Below, in pieces: positions 28,659-36,930 of a stretch of DNA of 47,494 bases. Each line of letters starts with the position of its first letter. Position 1 is the stretch's first letter. Origin of the DNA: Myxococcota bacterium. GTDB lineage: Bacteria > Myxococcota_A > UBA9160 > SZUA-336. The notes beneath the pieces were generated by a model. That model ran no database searches, was not told the origin of the DNA, and worked only from the letters and a program-made list of their open reading frames with translations. The stretch lies in the NCBI GenBank assembly GCA_035498015.1, contig DATKAO010000110.1:1-47494 (forward strand). Reading direction: 5' to 3'. Made by a program: the position numbers and the translations under genes.

Positions 28659-29846
28659 ATGACGAGCGACCTGGCTCACCTGCAGCGTGCCGAGCGCCTG
28701 CTCGTGAAGCTGCGCGCCTGGGGCATGGCGTCGTGGCTCCCGATCCTGCAGCACGCCGAGCTCACGCTGCCCGCGCCGCGGGTGTACGCCGTATTCGCGG
28801 TCGGCGTGGTCTACGCGGGACTCACCTGGCTCGTCGTGCGCCGCGGACGTGCGGTGCGCGCGGGCGCGATCGCGACCACCGTGGGCGACGCCATGATCGT
28901 GGCCGCGATCTGCTGGGGCACGGGCGGCATCGCGAGTGACTTCTATCCGTACTTCTACCTGACCACCATCGCGGTCTCGATCCGCTTCGGCCCCGGCCCC
29001 GCGTTGGCCATGTTCGCCTTCAACTCCGCGCTCTCGGGCGCGCTGTTCCTGGCTGCGCCTGCGGCTGCCGCGGCGCCCGGCTGGGGGGCGCTCGCGCTGC
29101 GGGTGTTCTATCTCTCGTTCGCGGTGCTGCTCGGCAGCGCGCTCTCCCGCGAGGCCGCCGACGCGCTCGAAGCCGCGCGCGCGGCGCGCGACCGGGCGCG
29201 CAGTCTGCTGCGCAGGCTCATCCATGCCGAGGACGAGGAGCGCAAGCGCATCGCGGGCGAGCTGCACGACCGCATGGGCGCGCGCTTCTTCGAGCTCTCG
29301 TACGGCATCGACCGCGCCCGCGCCGCGCTGGGCGCCGACCGGCCGCAGGCCGAAGTGCACCTGGCGCGGCTCGGCGCCGACGCGCGCGCCTGCGGCGACG
29401 AGATCCGCGAGCTCATGAACGAGCTGCGGCCCACCGTGCTCGACGACTTCGGCGTGAGCGAGGCGCTGCGCGAGTACGGCATGGCGCTCCAGGCCGCGCA
29501 CAGCGAGCTGCGCGTGAAGCTCGAGATCGATCCCGAGGCGAACGCCGCGCGCCCCGAGGCGAACGTCGCCCTGTTCCGCATCGCGCAGGAAGCCGTGCTG
29601 AACGCGCGCAAGCACGCCGAGGCGAGTGAGCTCGAGATCGGTCTCGCGCGCGAGGCCGCCACGCTCGTGCTCACGGTGCGCGACGACGGCTGCGGCTTCG
29701 ACGCGCGCACGCCCGCGCGCGGGCGTTACGGGCTCATGACCATGCGCGAGCGCGCCGAGGCCTGCGGCGGCACGCTCGAGCTCACTAGCGCCCACGGCCG
29801 CGGCACGCGCGTGCGCGCCGTGGTGCCGGCCGGAGCGGCGTCGTGA
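28659..29846 (+). CDS. NarL-type sensor histidine kinase (HisKA_3)
   Basis: A 395-residue membrane kinase. Five to six hydrophobic helices (residues 40-162) form a sensor with little extracytoplasmic sequence. After a coiled segment comes the HisKA_3 box with H203 (ERKRIAGELHDRMGARF). The ATPase domain has N-box-like FRIAQEAVLNARKHA and DDGCGFD and GRYGLMTMRERAEACGG. The gene is coupled to the LuxR-type regulator by GTGA, so the two form a cognate pair. The signal is unknown; the FAD oxidoreductase and amidohydrolase operon immediately downstream is a plausible target by position. Confidence 0.93.
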   Translation: MTSDLAHLQRAERLLVKLRAWGMASWLPILQHAELTLPAPRVYAVFAVGVVYAGLTWLVVRRGRAVRAGAIATTVGDAMIVAAICWGTGGIASDFYPYFYLTTIAVSIRFGPGPALAMFAFNSALSGALFLAAPAAAAAPGWGALALRVFYLSFAVLLGSALSREAADALEAARAARDRARSLLRRLIHAEDEERKRIAGELHDRMGARFFELSYGIDRARAALGADRPQAEVHLARLGADARACGDEIRELMNELRPTVLDDFGVSEALREYGMALQAAHSELRVKLEIDPEANAARPEANVALFRIAQEAVLNARKHAEASELEIGLAREAATLVLTVRDDGCGFDARTPARGRYGLMTMRERAEACGGTLELTSAHGRGTRVRAVVPAGAAS

Positions 29847-30481
29847 GCATCTCCATCTATCTGATCGACGACCACACCGTGCTGCGCCAGGCGGTGCGGG
29901 TCATGCTCGAGGCCGAGGAGGGACTCACCGTGGTGGGCGAGGCCGGCGACGCCGAGAGCGGCGTGCGCGAGGTCGCGCAGCTGCGGCCCGACGTGGCGAT
30001 CGTGGACTTGAAGCTCCCCGGCACGAGCGGACTCGGCGCCATCCGCCAGCTCACCGCCGAGTCACCCGAGACGGCGGTGATCGCGTTCACCATGTACGGC
30101 AACCCCGCCTACGTGTACGAGGCCACGCACGCCGGTGCCAGCGCGTACGTGCTGAAGAGCGCCAGCAAGGACGAGCTGCTCAAGGCCGTGCGCGCCGTGC
30201 ACGGCGGCGCCGGCTTCCTGCAGGCCGAGATCACCAAGCCCCTGTTGCAGAGACTTGCGCTCGAGTCGCGTACCGGCGCGGGCCGCAACCCGCCCAGTGC
30301 GCGCGAGCTGCAGGTGCTCGAGCTGGTCGGTGAAGGCAAGAGCAACAAGGAGATCGCGGCGCAGCTCGCGATTTCGGACGAGACCGTGAAGACGCACCTG
30401 CGCCACCTGTTCGAGAAGCTGGGCGTGTCGGACCGCGCCCAGGCCGTGGCGATCGCGCTGCGCCAGCAGCTGATCGACTGA
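29843..30481 (+). CDS. NarL/LuxR-family response regulator
   Basis: A 212-residue regulator. The receiver domain has the acidic pair D9/D10, phosphoacceptor D55 (AIVDLKLPG), a conserved threonine (AFTMYG) and lysine (YVLKSAS). A linker follows, then a LuxR-type helix-turn-helix (ARELQVLELVGEGKSNKEIAAQLAISDETVKTHL, read in parts). The GTG start overlaps the kinase stop. It is expected to bind DNA as a dimer after phosphorylation. Targets are not visible in the sequence. Confidence 0.94.
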   Translation: MSISIYLIDDHTVLRQAVRVMLEAEEGLTVVGEAGDAESGVREVAQLRPDVAIVDLKLPGTSGLGAIRQLTAESPETAVIAFTMYGNPAYVYEATHAGASAYVLKSASKDELLKAVRAVHGGAGFLQAEITKPLLQRLALESRTGAGRNPPSARELQVLELVGEGKSNKEIAAQLAISDETVKTHLRHLFEKLGVSDRAQAVAIALRQQLID

Positions 30482-30549
30482 CTCTCCCCCATCCAGGGGA
30501 TGCGCCGCTTCCCCCGTCTGCTCGATTGAGCCGGGGACCCGGCGCGCCG

Positions 30550-30555
30550 TATCGT
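30550..30555 (+). promoter_or_regulatory. -10-like TATCGT before the FAD oxidoreductase
   Basis: TATCGT lies 7 nt before ATG 30563, favouring that start over the GTG at 30554, which overlaps the box itself. Confidence 0.4.
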
Positions 30556-30562
30556 GAGCGAC

Positions 30563-31879
30563 ATGGCGGGCTCGCGGGCGGTCGTGATCGGGGGCAGCAT
30601 TGCGGGCTTGGCCGCAGCGGGGGCGCTCGCGCGCCACTTCGCGCGAGTCACTCTAGTCGAGCGCGACGACTACCCCGAGTCACCGGCCGTGCGCAAGGGC
30701 ACGCCGCAGGCGCGCCACGTGCACGTGCTCCTGAAGCAGGGCGAGGCGGCGCTCGAGCGCCTGTTCCCCGGGCTGTTCGAAGAGCTGGTGGCGCGCGGCG
30801 GGCAGCGCGTGGACACGGCCGGCGACGCGCGCTGGTTCTACTACGGCGGCTGGAAGGCGCGCTTCCGCAGCGGCATCGAGATGGTGAGCCAGAGCCGCGC
30901 GCTCCTGGAGTGGTCGCTGCGCCGGCGGGTTGCCGCGCTGGCCACGACCGAGCTCGTGGCGGGCGACGTGCACGGCCTCGACGCCACGCCCGAGCGTGTG
31001 CGCGGCGTCCGGCTGCGCCGGCGTGGGGCGCCCGAGGGCGTGTCGGAGACGCTCGCCGCGGATCTCGTGGTCGACGCCAGCGGCCGCGGCTCGCGCATGC
31101 CGCATTGGCTCGAGTCACTCGGCGTGGGCGCGCCACCCGAGTCCGAGGTGAAGGTCGACGTCGGCTACGCCACGCGCTTCTACGAGCGCACCGCCGCGCC
31201 GCGCGACTGGACCGCGCTCCTGTGTCACCCGCGCCATCCCGACACGCGCTGCGGGGTGCTCCTGCCGATCGAGGACGGGCGCTGGATGCTCACGCTGGTG
31301 GGCTGGTTCGGCGACCACCCACCCGCCCACGAGGGCGCGTTTCTCGCCTGGGCCAGGAGCCTGGCCGTGCCGGACCTGTGGCAGGCGGTGCGCGACGCGA
31401 AGCCCGTGTCCGAGATCGCGACTCACCGCTTCCCCTCCAACCGCCGCCGCCACTACGAGCGGCTGGCGCGCCTGCCCGACGGCCTCGCCGTGCTGGGCGA
31501 CGCGGCGTGCAGCTTCAACCCGGTGTACGCGCAGGGCATGGCGACCGCCTCGCTCGGCGCGGCCGCGCTCGACTCACTCCTGGCCGAGGAAGGCCGCGCG
31601 GAGCGGCCCGGCTTCTCGCGCCGCTTCCAGGCGCGCCTGGCCCGGGTCACCGACTCACCCTGGCTGCTCGCGACCGGCGAAGACTTCCGCAGCCCCAAGG
31701 CCGAAGGTCCGCGTCCGAGCTGGATGCCGCTGCTCGGCTGGTACACCGCGCGCGTGCACGAGCTGACCTGGCGCGATCCGTTCGCCGCCCAGCGCTTCCT
31801 CGAGGTCATGCACCTGGTGCGGAGGCCCTCCGCCCTCTTCCACCCGCGCGTCGCCGTGCGGGCGCTGACCGCGCTCTGA
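30563..31879 (+). CDS. FAD-dependent oxidoreductase/monooxygenase-like protein
   Basis: A 438-residue flavoprotein of the aromatic-hydroxylase/geranylgeranyl-reductase superfamily. The N-terminal Rossmann motif is VVIGGSIAGLAAAGAL. The second FAD motif, LVVDASGRGSRMPHWL, lies in the middle, and the GD motif LAVLGDAACSFNPVYAQGM near residue 310 binds the FAD ribityl chain. RHVHVLLKQGEAALERLFPGLF is typical of a subgroup with unknown substrates. I start at ATG 30563 because of the adjacent -10-like box; GTG 30554 would add three residues. It is followed 14 nt later by the Tat amidohydrolase gene. Confidence 0.9.
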   Translation: MAGSRAVVIGGSIAGLAAAGALARHFARVTLVERDDYPESPAVRKGTPQARHVHVLLKQGEAALERLFPGLFEELVARGGQRVDTAGDARWFYYGGWKARFRSGIEMVSQSRALLEWSLRRRVAALATTELVAGDVHGLDATPERVRGVRLRRRGAPEGVSETLAADLVVDASGRGSRMPHWLESLGVGAPPESEVKVDVGYATRFYERTAAPRDWTALLCHPRHPDTRCGVLLPIEDGRWMLTLVGWFGDHPPAHEGAFLAWARSLAVPDLWQAVRDAKPVSEIATHRFPSNRRRHYERLARLPDGLAVLGDAACSFNPVYAQGMATASLGAAALDSLLAEEGRAERPGFSRRFQARLARVTDSPWLLATGEDFRSPKAEGPRPSWMPLLGWYTARVHELTWRDPFAAQRFLEVMHLVRRPSALFHPRVAVRALTAL

Positions 31880-31893
31880 ACGGAGGCTGCGGA

Positions 31894-33384
31894 GTGTCTC
31901 ACTGGCTCACCGAAGCGCAGCTCGCGCAGACCGCGCCGGCGGAGCGGGCGGCCCTGCGCAGCCCGATCCCGACCCAGGTGGTCTCCAACGGCGAGTATCT
32001 GCCCGGCCCGCAGAGCGCGCAGCAGAGACAGGTCGAGTTCGTGCTGGCCGAGCTCGCCGACGCCCACGGCCGCCGCCAGGGCCTCGACCGGCGCCAGTTC
32101 CTGAAGACCGCGTCGGGCATGGCCGCGGCGTTCCTGGCCATGAACCGCGTGTACGGCGCCCTGTTCGACGTGGGCGTGGCCGAAGCCGCGGAGCCCGCGG
32201 CGGCCGCCGAGCGGCTGGCCGCCCTGCGCAAGCAGCTGGTGATCGACGTGCAGCTCCACTTCGTGCGCGACGACTTCGCCTGGGAGGGGATCCTCTCGCT
32301 GGGCGAGTGGGCCAAGCGCTGGAACCCGGTGCTCGAGCGCGAGGGAGTCACTCTGCGCCGCTACAAGTTCGAGAACTTCGTGAAGGAGGTCTTCCTCGAC
32401 AGCGAGACGCGCATCGGCCTGGTGAGCGGCGCGCCCTCGGACGACCCGAGTCATGGCGTGATCGGCAGCGCCGAGCTGGCGCGCGCGCGCAACGTGCTGA
32501 ACGCGGTCGCGGGCTCGCGGCGTATGCTCTCGCACTCGATCCTGCGCCCGGGCCAGCCGGGCTGGCTGGACGAGATCGACCGCGCGCTCGCGGAGTGGCA
32601 GCCCGACTCGTGGAAGGGCTACACGGTCGGCGACCCGCTCGCGCCGTCCGAGTTCCCGTGGCGTATGGACGACGAGCACACGACCTATCCGGGCTGGGCC
32701 AAGATCGCGAAGTCCGACCGGCGCATCGTGTGCGTGCACAAGGGTCTCCTGCCCGCCGACTACGAGACCTCGACCAAACACTGGCGCCACGCCAAGGTCG
32801 ACGACGTGGGCAAAGCCGCGCAGGACTGGCCGCAGCTCAGCTTCGTGATCTATCACTCGGGCCTGAAGCCATTCCTGACCGAGCCCGACGAGTCACTGGC
32901 GCAGTTCGAGTCGTCCGGGCGGATGGACTGGGTCACCGACCTGGCCGAGATTCCCGCGAAGTACGGAGTCAGCAACGTGTACGCCGAGCTCGGCACGGCC
33001 TTCGCGACTTCGGCGGTCACGCACCCGCGCCACGCCGCGGCGCTGCTCGGCACTTTGATCCGCGGCATGGGCGCCGAGCGCGTGCTCTGGGGCACCGACT
33101 CGGTCTGGTACGGCTCGCCGCAGTGGCAGATCGAGGCCTTCCGGCGCATCGAGATCCCCGAGGACCTGCAGAAGAAGCACCGCTTCGCGCCGCTCGGCGC
33201 CGCCGACGGCCCGGTCAAGAATGCGATCCTGGCCGGGAACGCCGCGCGGCTGTACGGGATCGACCTGGCGAAGCTGGCCGAGACGAGCCAGCGCGACTCA
33301 CTCGCCGAGGCCAAGCGCGGCTACGAGGCCGCCGGCACCGACCGCAGCAACGCCGCTTACGGATTCATACGGAGGATGACCTGA
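31894..33384 (+). CDS. Tat-exported amidohydrolase-family protein
   Basis: A 496-residue protein. After a 65-residue hydrophilic N-region comes a twin-arginine signal, D65-R-R-Q-F-L-K71 followed by TASGMAAAFLAMNRVYG. The rest is a TIM-barrel amidohydrolase_2-like domain: VIDVQLHFV (metal-binding HxH modified to QLHF), RRIVCVHKGL, SFVIYHSG, and RVLWGTDSVWYGSPQWQ near the C-terminus with the catalytic aspartate. The first metal-ligand motif departs from HxH. The GTG start at 31894 is fixed by CGGAGG 7 nt upstream. The stop overlaps the epoxide-hydrolase-like gene (TGATG). It is probably a periplasmic hydrolase or decarboxylase. Confidence 0.87.
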   Translation: MSHWLTEAQLAQTAPAERAALRSPIPTQVVSNGEYLPGPQSAQQRQVEFVLAELADAHGRRQGLDRRQFLKTASGMAAAFLAMNRVYGALFDVGVAEAAEPAAAAERLAALRKQLVIDVQLHFVRDDFAWEGILSLGEWAKRWNPVLEREGVTLRRYKFENFVKEVFLDSETRIGLVSGAPSDDPSHGVIGSAELARARNVLNAVAGSRRMLSHSILRPGQPGWLDEIDRALAEWQPDSWKGYTVGDPLAPSEFPWRMDDEHTTYPGWAKIAKSDRRIVCVHKGLLPADYETSTKHWRHAKVDDVGKAAQDWPQLSFVIYHSGLKPFLTEPDESLAQFESSGRMDWVTDLAEIPAKYGVSNVYAELGTAFATSAVTHPRHAAALLGTLIRGMGAERVLWGTDSVWYGSPQWQIEAFRRIEIPEDLQKKHRFAPLGAADGPVKNAILAGNAARLYGIDLAKLAETSQRDSLAEAKRGYEAAGTDRSNAAYGFIRRMT

Positions 33385-33758
33385 TGCCCGACAACGAGAA
33401 GACCGTGCGTGACTTCCTCGCGGCCTGGCCGCGCAAGAAGATCGACGAGCTGATGAGCTACTTCACCGACGACGCCGTGTACCACAACATCCCGGTGCCC
33501 CCGGTGAAGGGCAAGGCGGAGATCCGCCAGGTGTTCGAAGGCTTCCTCGGCGCCTTCTCGATCGAGCTGATCGTGGTGAACGCGGCCGCCCAGGGGAACC
33601 TGGTCTTCACCGAGCGCATCGACCGCTTCGACATGGACGGCAAGCGCTTCGATCTCCCGGTCAACGGCGTGTTCGAGCTGCGCGGCGGCAAGATCGCCTC
33701 CTTCCGCGACTACTTCGACCTGGCCTCGTTCGAGCGGCAGAGCGGACTCAAGCTGTAG
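33384..33758 (+). CDS. Limonene-1,2-epoxide-hydrolase-like enzyme
   Basis: A 124-residue SnoaL/LEH-fold protein. By comparison with the Rhodococcus limonene epoxide hydrolase as I remember it, all five catalytic residues are present: Y33 and N35 (AVYHNIP), R78-x-D80 (FTERIDRF) and D109 (SFRDYFD). This supports one-step hydrolysis of an epoxide to a diol. It lacks a signal peptide, so it is cytosolic. Overlap with the amidohydrolase stop places it in the FAD oxidoreductase operon, where the flavoenzyme could make the epoxide (inference). Confidence 0.9.
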   Translation: MPDNEKTVRDFLAAWPRKKIDELMSYFTDDAVYHNIPVPPVKGKAEIRQVFEGFLGAFSIELIVVNAAAQGNLVFTERIDRFDMDGKRFDLPVNGVFELRGGKIASFRDYFDLASFERQSGLKL

Positions 33759-33766
33759 CGTTGTAG

Positions 33767-33772
33767 TAGTCT
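33767..33772 (+). promoter_or_regulatory. -10-like TAGTCT, leaderless start of sulfotransferase gene
   Basis: TAGTCT lies 7 nt before ATG 33780 with no ribosome site between; the leader would be 0-1 nt. Confidence 0.4.
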
Positions 33773-33779
33773 GCACCGC

Positions 33780-34418
33780 ATGTCACTTCGCATCGTCGGT
33801 GCTGGCTTGGGCCGGACTGGAACCCTGTCGCTCAAGACCGCGCTCGAGAAGCTGCTCGGCAAGCCGTGTCACCACATGCTCGAGCTGTTCGCGCATCCCG
33901 AGCAGGTGCCCCACTGGCTGGCCGCGGCGCGCGGGTCGATGCCCGATTGGAACGAGCTCCTGAAGAGCTACGTGGCCGCGGTCGACTGGCCGTCGGCGGC
34001 GTTCTGGCCCGAGCTCGCGGCGGCGAACCCCGACGCGATCGTGCTGCTCTCGACCCGTGACTCGTCCGAGACGTGGTGGAACAGCGCCAACGAGACCATC
34101 TTCCGCAACCTCGAGCACGCGCCGCCGGGAGTGTGGAAGGACATGATCGACACGCTCTTCAGGAACCGCTTCACGGCGAACATCAAAGACCGCGCGGCAG
34201 CGATCGCCGCCTACGAGAGACACAACGCCGAGGTGCGCGCCCGCGTGCCGAAGCAGCGGCTGCTCGAGTACCAGCCCGGCGACGGCTGGGAGCCGCTGTG
34301 CCACGCGCTCGGCGTGGCGGTGCCGAACGAGCCCTACCCCAAGACCAACACGCGCGAGGAGTGGCTCGCGCGCTTCGCGTCGCTGCCCCGGCCGCCCGCC
34401 CCTCCAGGCGGCTCGTGA
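33780..34418 (+). CDS. Sulfotransferase-family protein
   Basis: A 212-residue protein with the N-terminal phosphosulfate-binding loop VGAGLGRTGTLSLKTALEKLLG (about residues 6-27, read in parts), the 3'-phosphate region VLLSTRDSSETWWNS and C-terminal PYPKTNTREEW. This is the short bacterial sulfotransferase group related to the NAD-dependent-epimerase-linked family. The donor is expected to be PAPS; the acceptor is unknown. Its stop overlaps the GTG of the membrane protein. It lies 21 nt after the epoxide-hydrolase-like gene but has its own -10-like box. Confidence 0.85.
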   Translation: MSLRIVGAGLGRTGTLSLKTALEKLLGKPCHHMLELFAHPEQVPHWLAAARGSMPDWNELLKSYVAAVDWPSAAFWPELAAANPDAIVLLSTRDSSETWWNSANETIFRNLEHAPPGVWKDMIDTLFRNRFTANIKDRAAAIAAYERHNAEVRARVPKQRLLEYQPGDGWEPLCHALGVAVPNEPYPKTNTREEWLARFASLPRPPAPPGGS

Positions 34419-34879
34419 GCGCGCTGCTCGCCGCGTGCGGCGGGTTCCTGCTCGCGATCCTGTGGATGGACCTGATCTTCGACACCCAGGTGCTGGGCCG
34501 GAAGCGCGACGCGGAAGGCGCCTTGCCCGAGCCCGTGCTGGCGTCGATCGCCGCGTACTACAAGCGCGCGACCACCGACTCGTTCCCGATGAGCCGGCTG
34601 ATCGCGGCCGTGATGGGCATCGGGCTCCTGGCGGGAGTCACGGCGCTGTTCGTCGGGCAGGGCGCGCTCCTGCTGCGGCTGCTCGCGCTGACTCTGCTGG
34701 CGGGACCGGTGGCGCTCGCCGCCACGCGCGTGGTGCCCGACGCCGTCCGGCTCGGAGCGCGCAAAGACGACGCCCCGACCCAGACTGCGCTCGCTCGCCG
34801 CATCTGCCGCGACCACCTGGTGTGTCTCGCGGGCATCGCGGCCTTCATTGCCGTCGAGCTCGCGCTGGCCTTCGCCTAG
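34415..34879 (+). CDS. Small integral membrane protein of unknown function
   Basis: A 154-residue protein with four hydrophobic helices (about residues 2-20, 60-80, 84-102, 132-153) and a loop containing QVLGRKRDAEGALPEPVLASI. I do not recognise a family. The GTG start overlaps the sulfotransferase stop (GTGA), so the two are probably made together; a membrane partner for the sulfotransferase is possible. It is convergent with the SDR gene, overlapping by 4 nt. Confidence 0.72.
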   Translation: MSALLAACGGFLLAILWMDLIFDTQVLGRKRDAEGALPEPVLASIAAYYKRATTDSFPMSRLIAAVMGIGLLAGVTALFVGQGALLLRLLALTLLAGPVALAATRVVPDAVRLGARKDDAPTQTALARRICRDHLVCLAGIAAFIAVELALAFA

Positions 34880-35721
34880 ATCTGCGAGTAGCCCGAGCCC
34901 GGCACGTCGATGCCGATGCCGCGCCCTTTCTCGATCCAGCCGAACTCCGCCAGGATCTGCTGGCTGTAGGTGACTCGCCCGGTGACCTTGTCGAGCGGCT
35001 CGGTGGCGAGCAGGAGCGCCGCGCGCGCCATGTGCTCGATCGGCTCGGCGCGCGGCGAGTCCGGCCGGTCGACCAGCTTGTGGAACAGCACGCCCGGCGT
35101 CGCGACGACCTGCGAGGGCGAGAGACAGGTCACGCTGACGTTGCTCGCGTACAGCTCCGACGCGAGACCCTGCGTGAAGCGCTCGAGTGCGGCCTTCTCG
35201 GCGCCGTAGAGCGTGCCGCCGCGCAGGGGCGGCGTCTTGTACGGGCCGCGGCCGGGCCCGATCGCGGCGCCGCTCGAGATGTTCACGATCGCGCCGGCCT
35301 TCTTCGCGAGCATGTCCTCGAGCACGAGCCGGGTCATGAAGAACGGACCGTGCACGTTCACCGCGAATGACTTCAGCCACTTCGCGGGCGGGAACTCGGC
35401 GATCGGGATGAAGTAGGTGAGCGCGGCGTTGTTCACCAGCACGTCGATCGGACCCAACGCGCCCCGCACCTCGCGCACGATGCGCTCGCACTCCTCGAAC
35501 GACGACACGTCGCCCGCGATCGGCACGGCCTGGCCGCCCGCCTGCGCGATCTCGGCGATGGTGGTGGCGAGCGACCCCTCGAGCGGATGGTCACCCTCGT
35601 CGAGGGTGCGCGCGGTGCACGCAACGCGCGCGCCTTCCTGCGCGAACAGCCTGGCGATCTCCTTGCCGATGCCGCGGCTTGCGCCGGTCACCAGCGCGAC
35701 CCGGCCCGTGAGCTTGCCCAT
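34876..35721 (-). CDS. Short-chain dehydrogenase/reductase (SDR)
   Basis: A 281-residue NAD(P)-dependent oxidoreductase. Cofactor motif TGASRGIG (residues 13-20), GDVSSFEECER, the NNA motif VLVNNAAL, active serine in VNISSGAA, and the catalytic YxxxK in LYGAEKAALERF. The C-terminal extension (WIEKGRGIGIDVPGSGYSQI) is longer than in the classical family. An AGGAGG site precedes ATG 35721. It lies 23 nt downstream of the Rieske oxygenase gene and is probably in its operon; a diol or alcohol produced by the oxygenase is a plausible substrate. Confidence 0.93.
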   Translation of the reverse strand: MGKLTGRVALVTGASRGIGKEIARLFAQEGARVACTARTLDEGDHPLEGSLATTIAEIAQAGGQAVPIAGDVSSFEECERIVREVRGALGPIDVLVNNAALTYFIPIAEFPPAKWLKSFAVNVHGPFFMTRLVLEDMLAKKAGAIVNISSGAAIGPGRGPYKTPPLRGGTLYGAEKAALERFTQGLASELYASNVSVTCLSPSQVVATPGVLFHKLVDRPDSPRAEPIEHMARAALLLATEPLDKVTGRVTYSQQILAEFGWIEKGRGIGIDVPGSGYSQI

Positions 35722-35744
35722 GACTCGCCTCCTGGAGAGGCATT

Positions 35745-36854
35745 CTATCCGAGCAGGCGGTCGAGCTCGCGGTGGAAGTGAGCGATCGCGCCCTCCCAGC
35801 GGCCGTAGGTGAAGTACTCGTTCGCGCCGCTGGCGATGCTGCGCTGGATGCCGGTGACCATGGCGGCGTCCTCGGCGCCGCCGGTCTGGTTCACGAACTC
35901 GGCGTCGCGCTGCGCGTCGGCGGCGGACTCGGGATCGCTCGCCGGCCGGTTCGAGAGCAGGTAGGTCACGAGCCGCGTCTCCGAGAGCGACACCGGCTCG
36001 AGCGCGATCATCACCGTGTGGTGCGAGAGCACGGTGACCAGCGCGTTCGGGAACAGGTGGTACACGAAGGTGACCGCCCCACCCACCTTCCACTGCTCCG
36101 GCGGAAGCCCCTTCAGCTTGGCGATGCGCTGGAAGGGGAACGTGACCCGGCTGTTGCGCCCGAAATGCTCGATCACGTTCAGGTTGTCGAAGCCGAAGGG
36201 CAGGAACGACGTGGGGTGCGTGGTCTTGATGTGGTAGCCCTCGAGAAAGCCCTCGAGGAAGATCTTCCAGTTCGCGGGCACGAGGATCTCGCGGCCGCCG
36301 AACTGCTTCTGCTCGGGGCCGATCAGCTCGGGCAGTCCGTCGAGTGAGTCCAGGTCGCCCGGCCGCGGGTCCTGCGCCACGAACACGATGCCGCCGGCTT
36401 CGCGCGCGCTCACTTCCACCAGGCCGTGCCGGCGGCGCTCGAGGCCGGGGAAGCCGTCCTCGTGCGGCACGTGACGCAAGCTGCCGTCCAGGCCGTAGGT
36501 CCAGCCGTGGTAGCGGCAGGCGAAGGCCTTGGCGCAGCCGGCGCCCGACACCAGCGCCATGCCGCGGTGGCGGCAGGCGTTGCGGAACGCGCGAGTCACT
36601 CCGTCGGCGCCGCGCACCGCGAACAGTGGCGTGCCGCCGGCCTCGCGCGCCAGGTACGAGCCAGGCTCGGACAGCGCGCTCGAGGGACAGAACGGCACCG
36701 GCAGGCGGCGCAGCACGGCCAGCTCGGCTTCGAGCCGCGGCTGCGAGCGGTAGTTCGCGACCGGCTCGCGCCACAGCGAGTCACTCGCGTCGGTCGTGCC
36801 CCGCTCGATGTGCTCGAACACGCGCTCCGCCACGGCTCGGTCGTCCAGCAACAC
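35745..36854 (-). CDS. Rieske non-haem iron oxygenase, alpha subunit
   Basis: About 369 residues. The N-terminal Rieske [2Fe-2S] domain has C94-R-H96 and C113-x2-H116 (NACRHRGM, ACRYHGW). The catalytic domain carries the mononuclear-iron ligands in EGFLEGYHIKTTHPTSF. Such enzymes hydroxylate aromatic rings, steroids or quaternary amines; the electron-transfer partners are not encoded nearby. I start at GTG 36854, with GGAGG 8 nt upstream; longer in-frame starts would run through the operator and into the divergent TetR gene. It is divergent from a TetR gene with a palindromic operator between. Confidence 0.92.
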   Translation of the reverse strand: MLLDDRAVAERVFEHIERGTTDASDSLWREPVANYRSQPRLEAELAVLRRLPVPFCPSSALSEPGSYLAREAGGTPLFAVRGADGVTRAFRNACRHRGMALVSGAGCAKAFACRYHGWTYGLDGSLRHVPHEDGFPGLERRRHGLVEVSAREAGGIVFVAQDPRPGDLDSLDGLPELIGPEQKQFGGREILVPANWKIFLEGFLEGYHIKTTHPTSFLPFGFDNLNVIEHFGRNSRVTFPFQRIAKLKGLPPEQWKVGGAVTFVYHLFPNALVTVLSHHTVMIALEPVSLSETRLVTYLLSNRPASDPESAADAQRDAEFVNQTGGAEDAAMVTGIQRSIASGANEYFTYGRWEGAIAHFHRELDRLLG

Positions 36855-36889
36855 GGTTCCGTCCTCCAAATGCCCCCCCAGGGCTGATT

Positions 36890-36909
36890 TAGAATTGACT
36901 TCAATTCTA
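36890..36909. promoter_or_regulatory. Perfect inverted-repeat operator for the TetR regulator
   Basis: TAGAATTGA and TCAATTCTA form perfect 9-bp half-sites around a 2-bp CT spacer. The AT-rich block stands out in GC-rich DNA and lies between the divergent Rieske gene (start 36854) and the TetR gene (start 36931). Within it, TTGACT (36895-36900) could be a plus-strand -35. TetR-family repressors commonly bind such dyads in the shared promoter region, so repression of both genes until a ligand binds is likely. Confidence 0.8.
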
Positions 36910-36930
36910 TTTTCCGGCAGCCTGTGCGCC

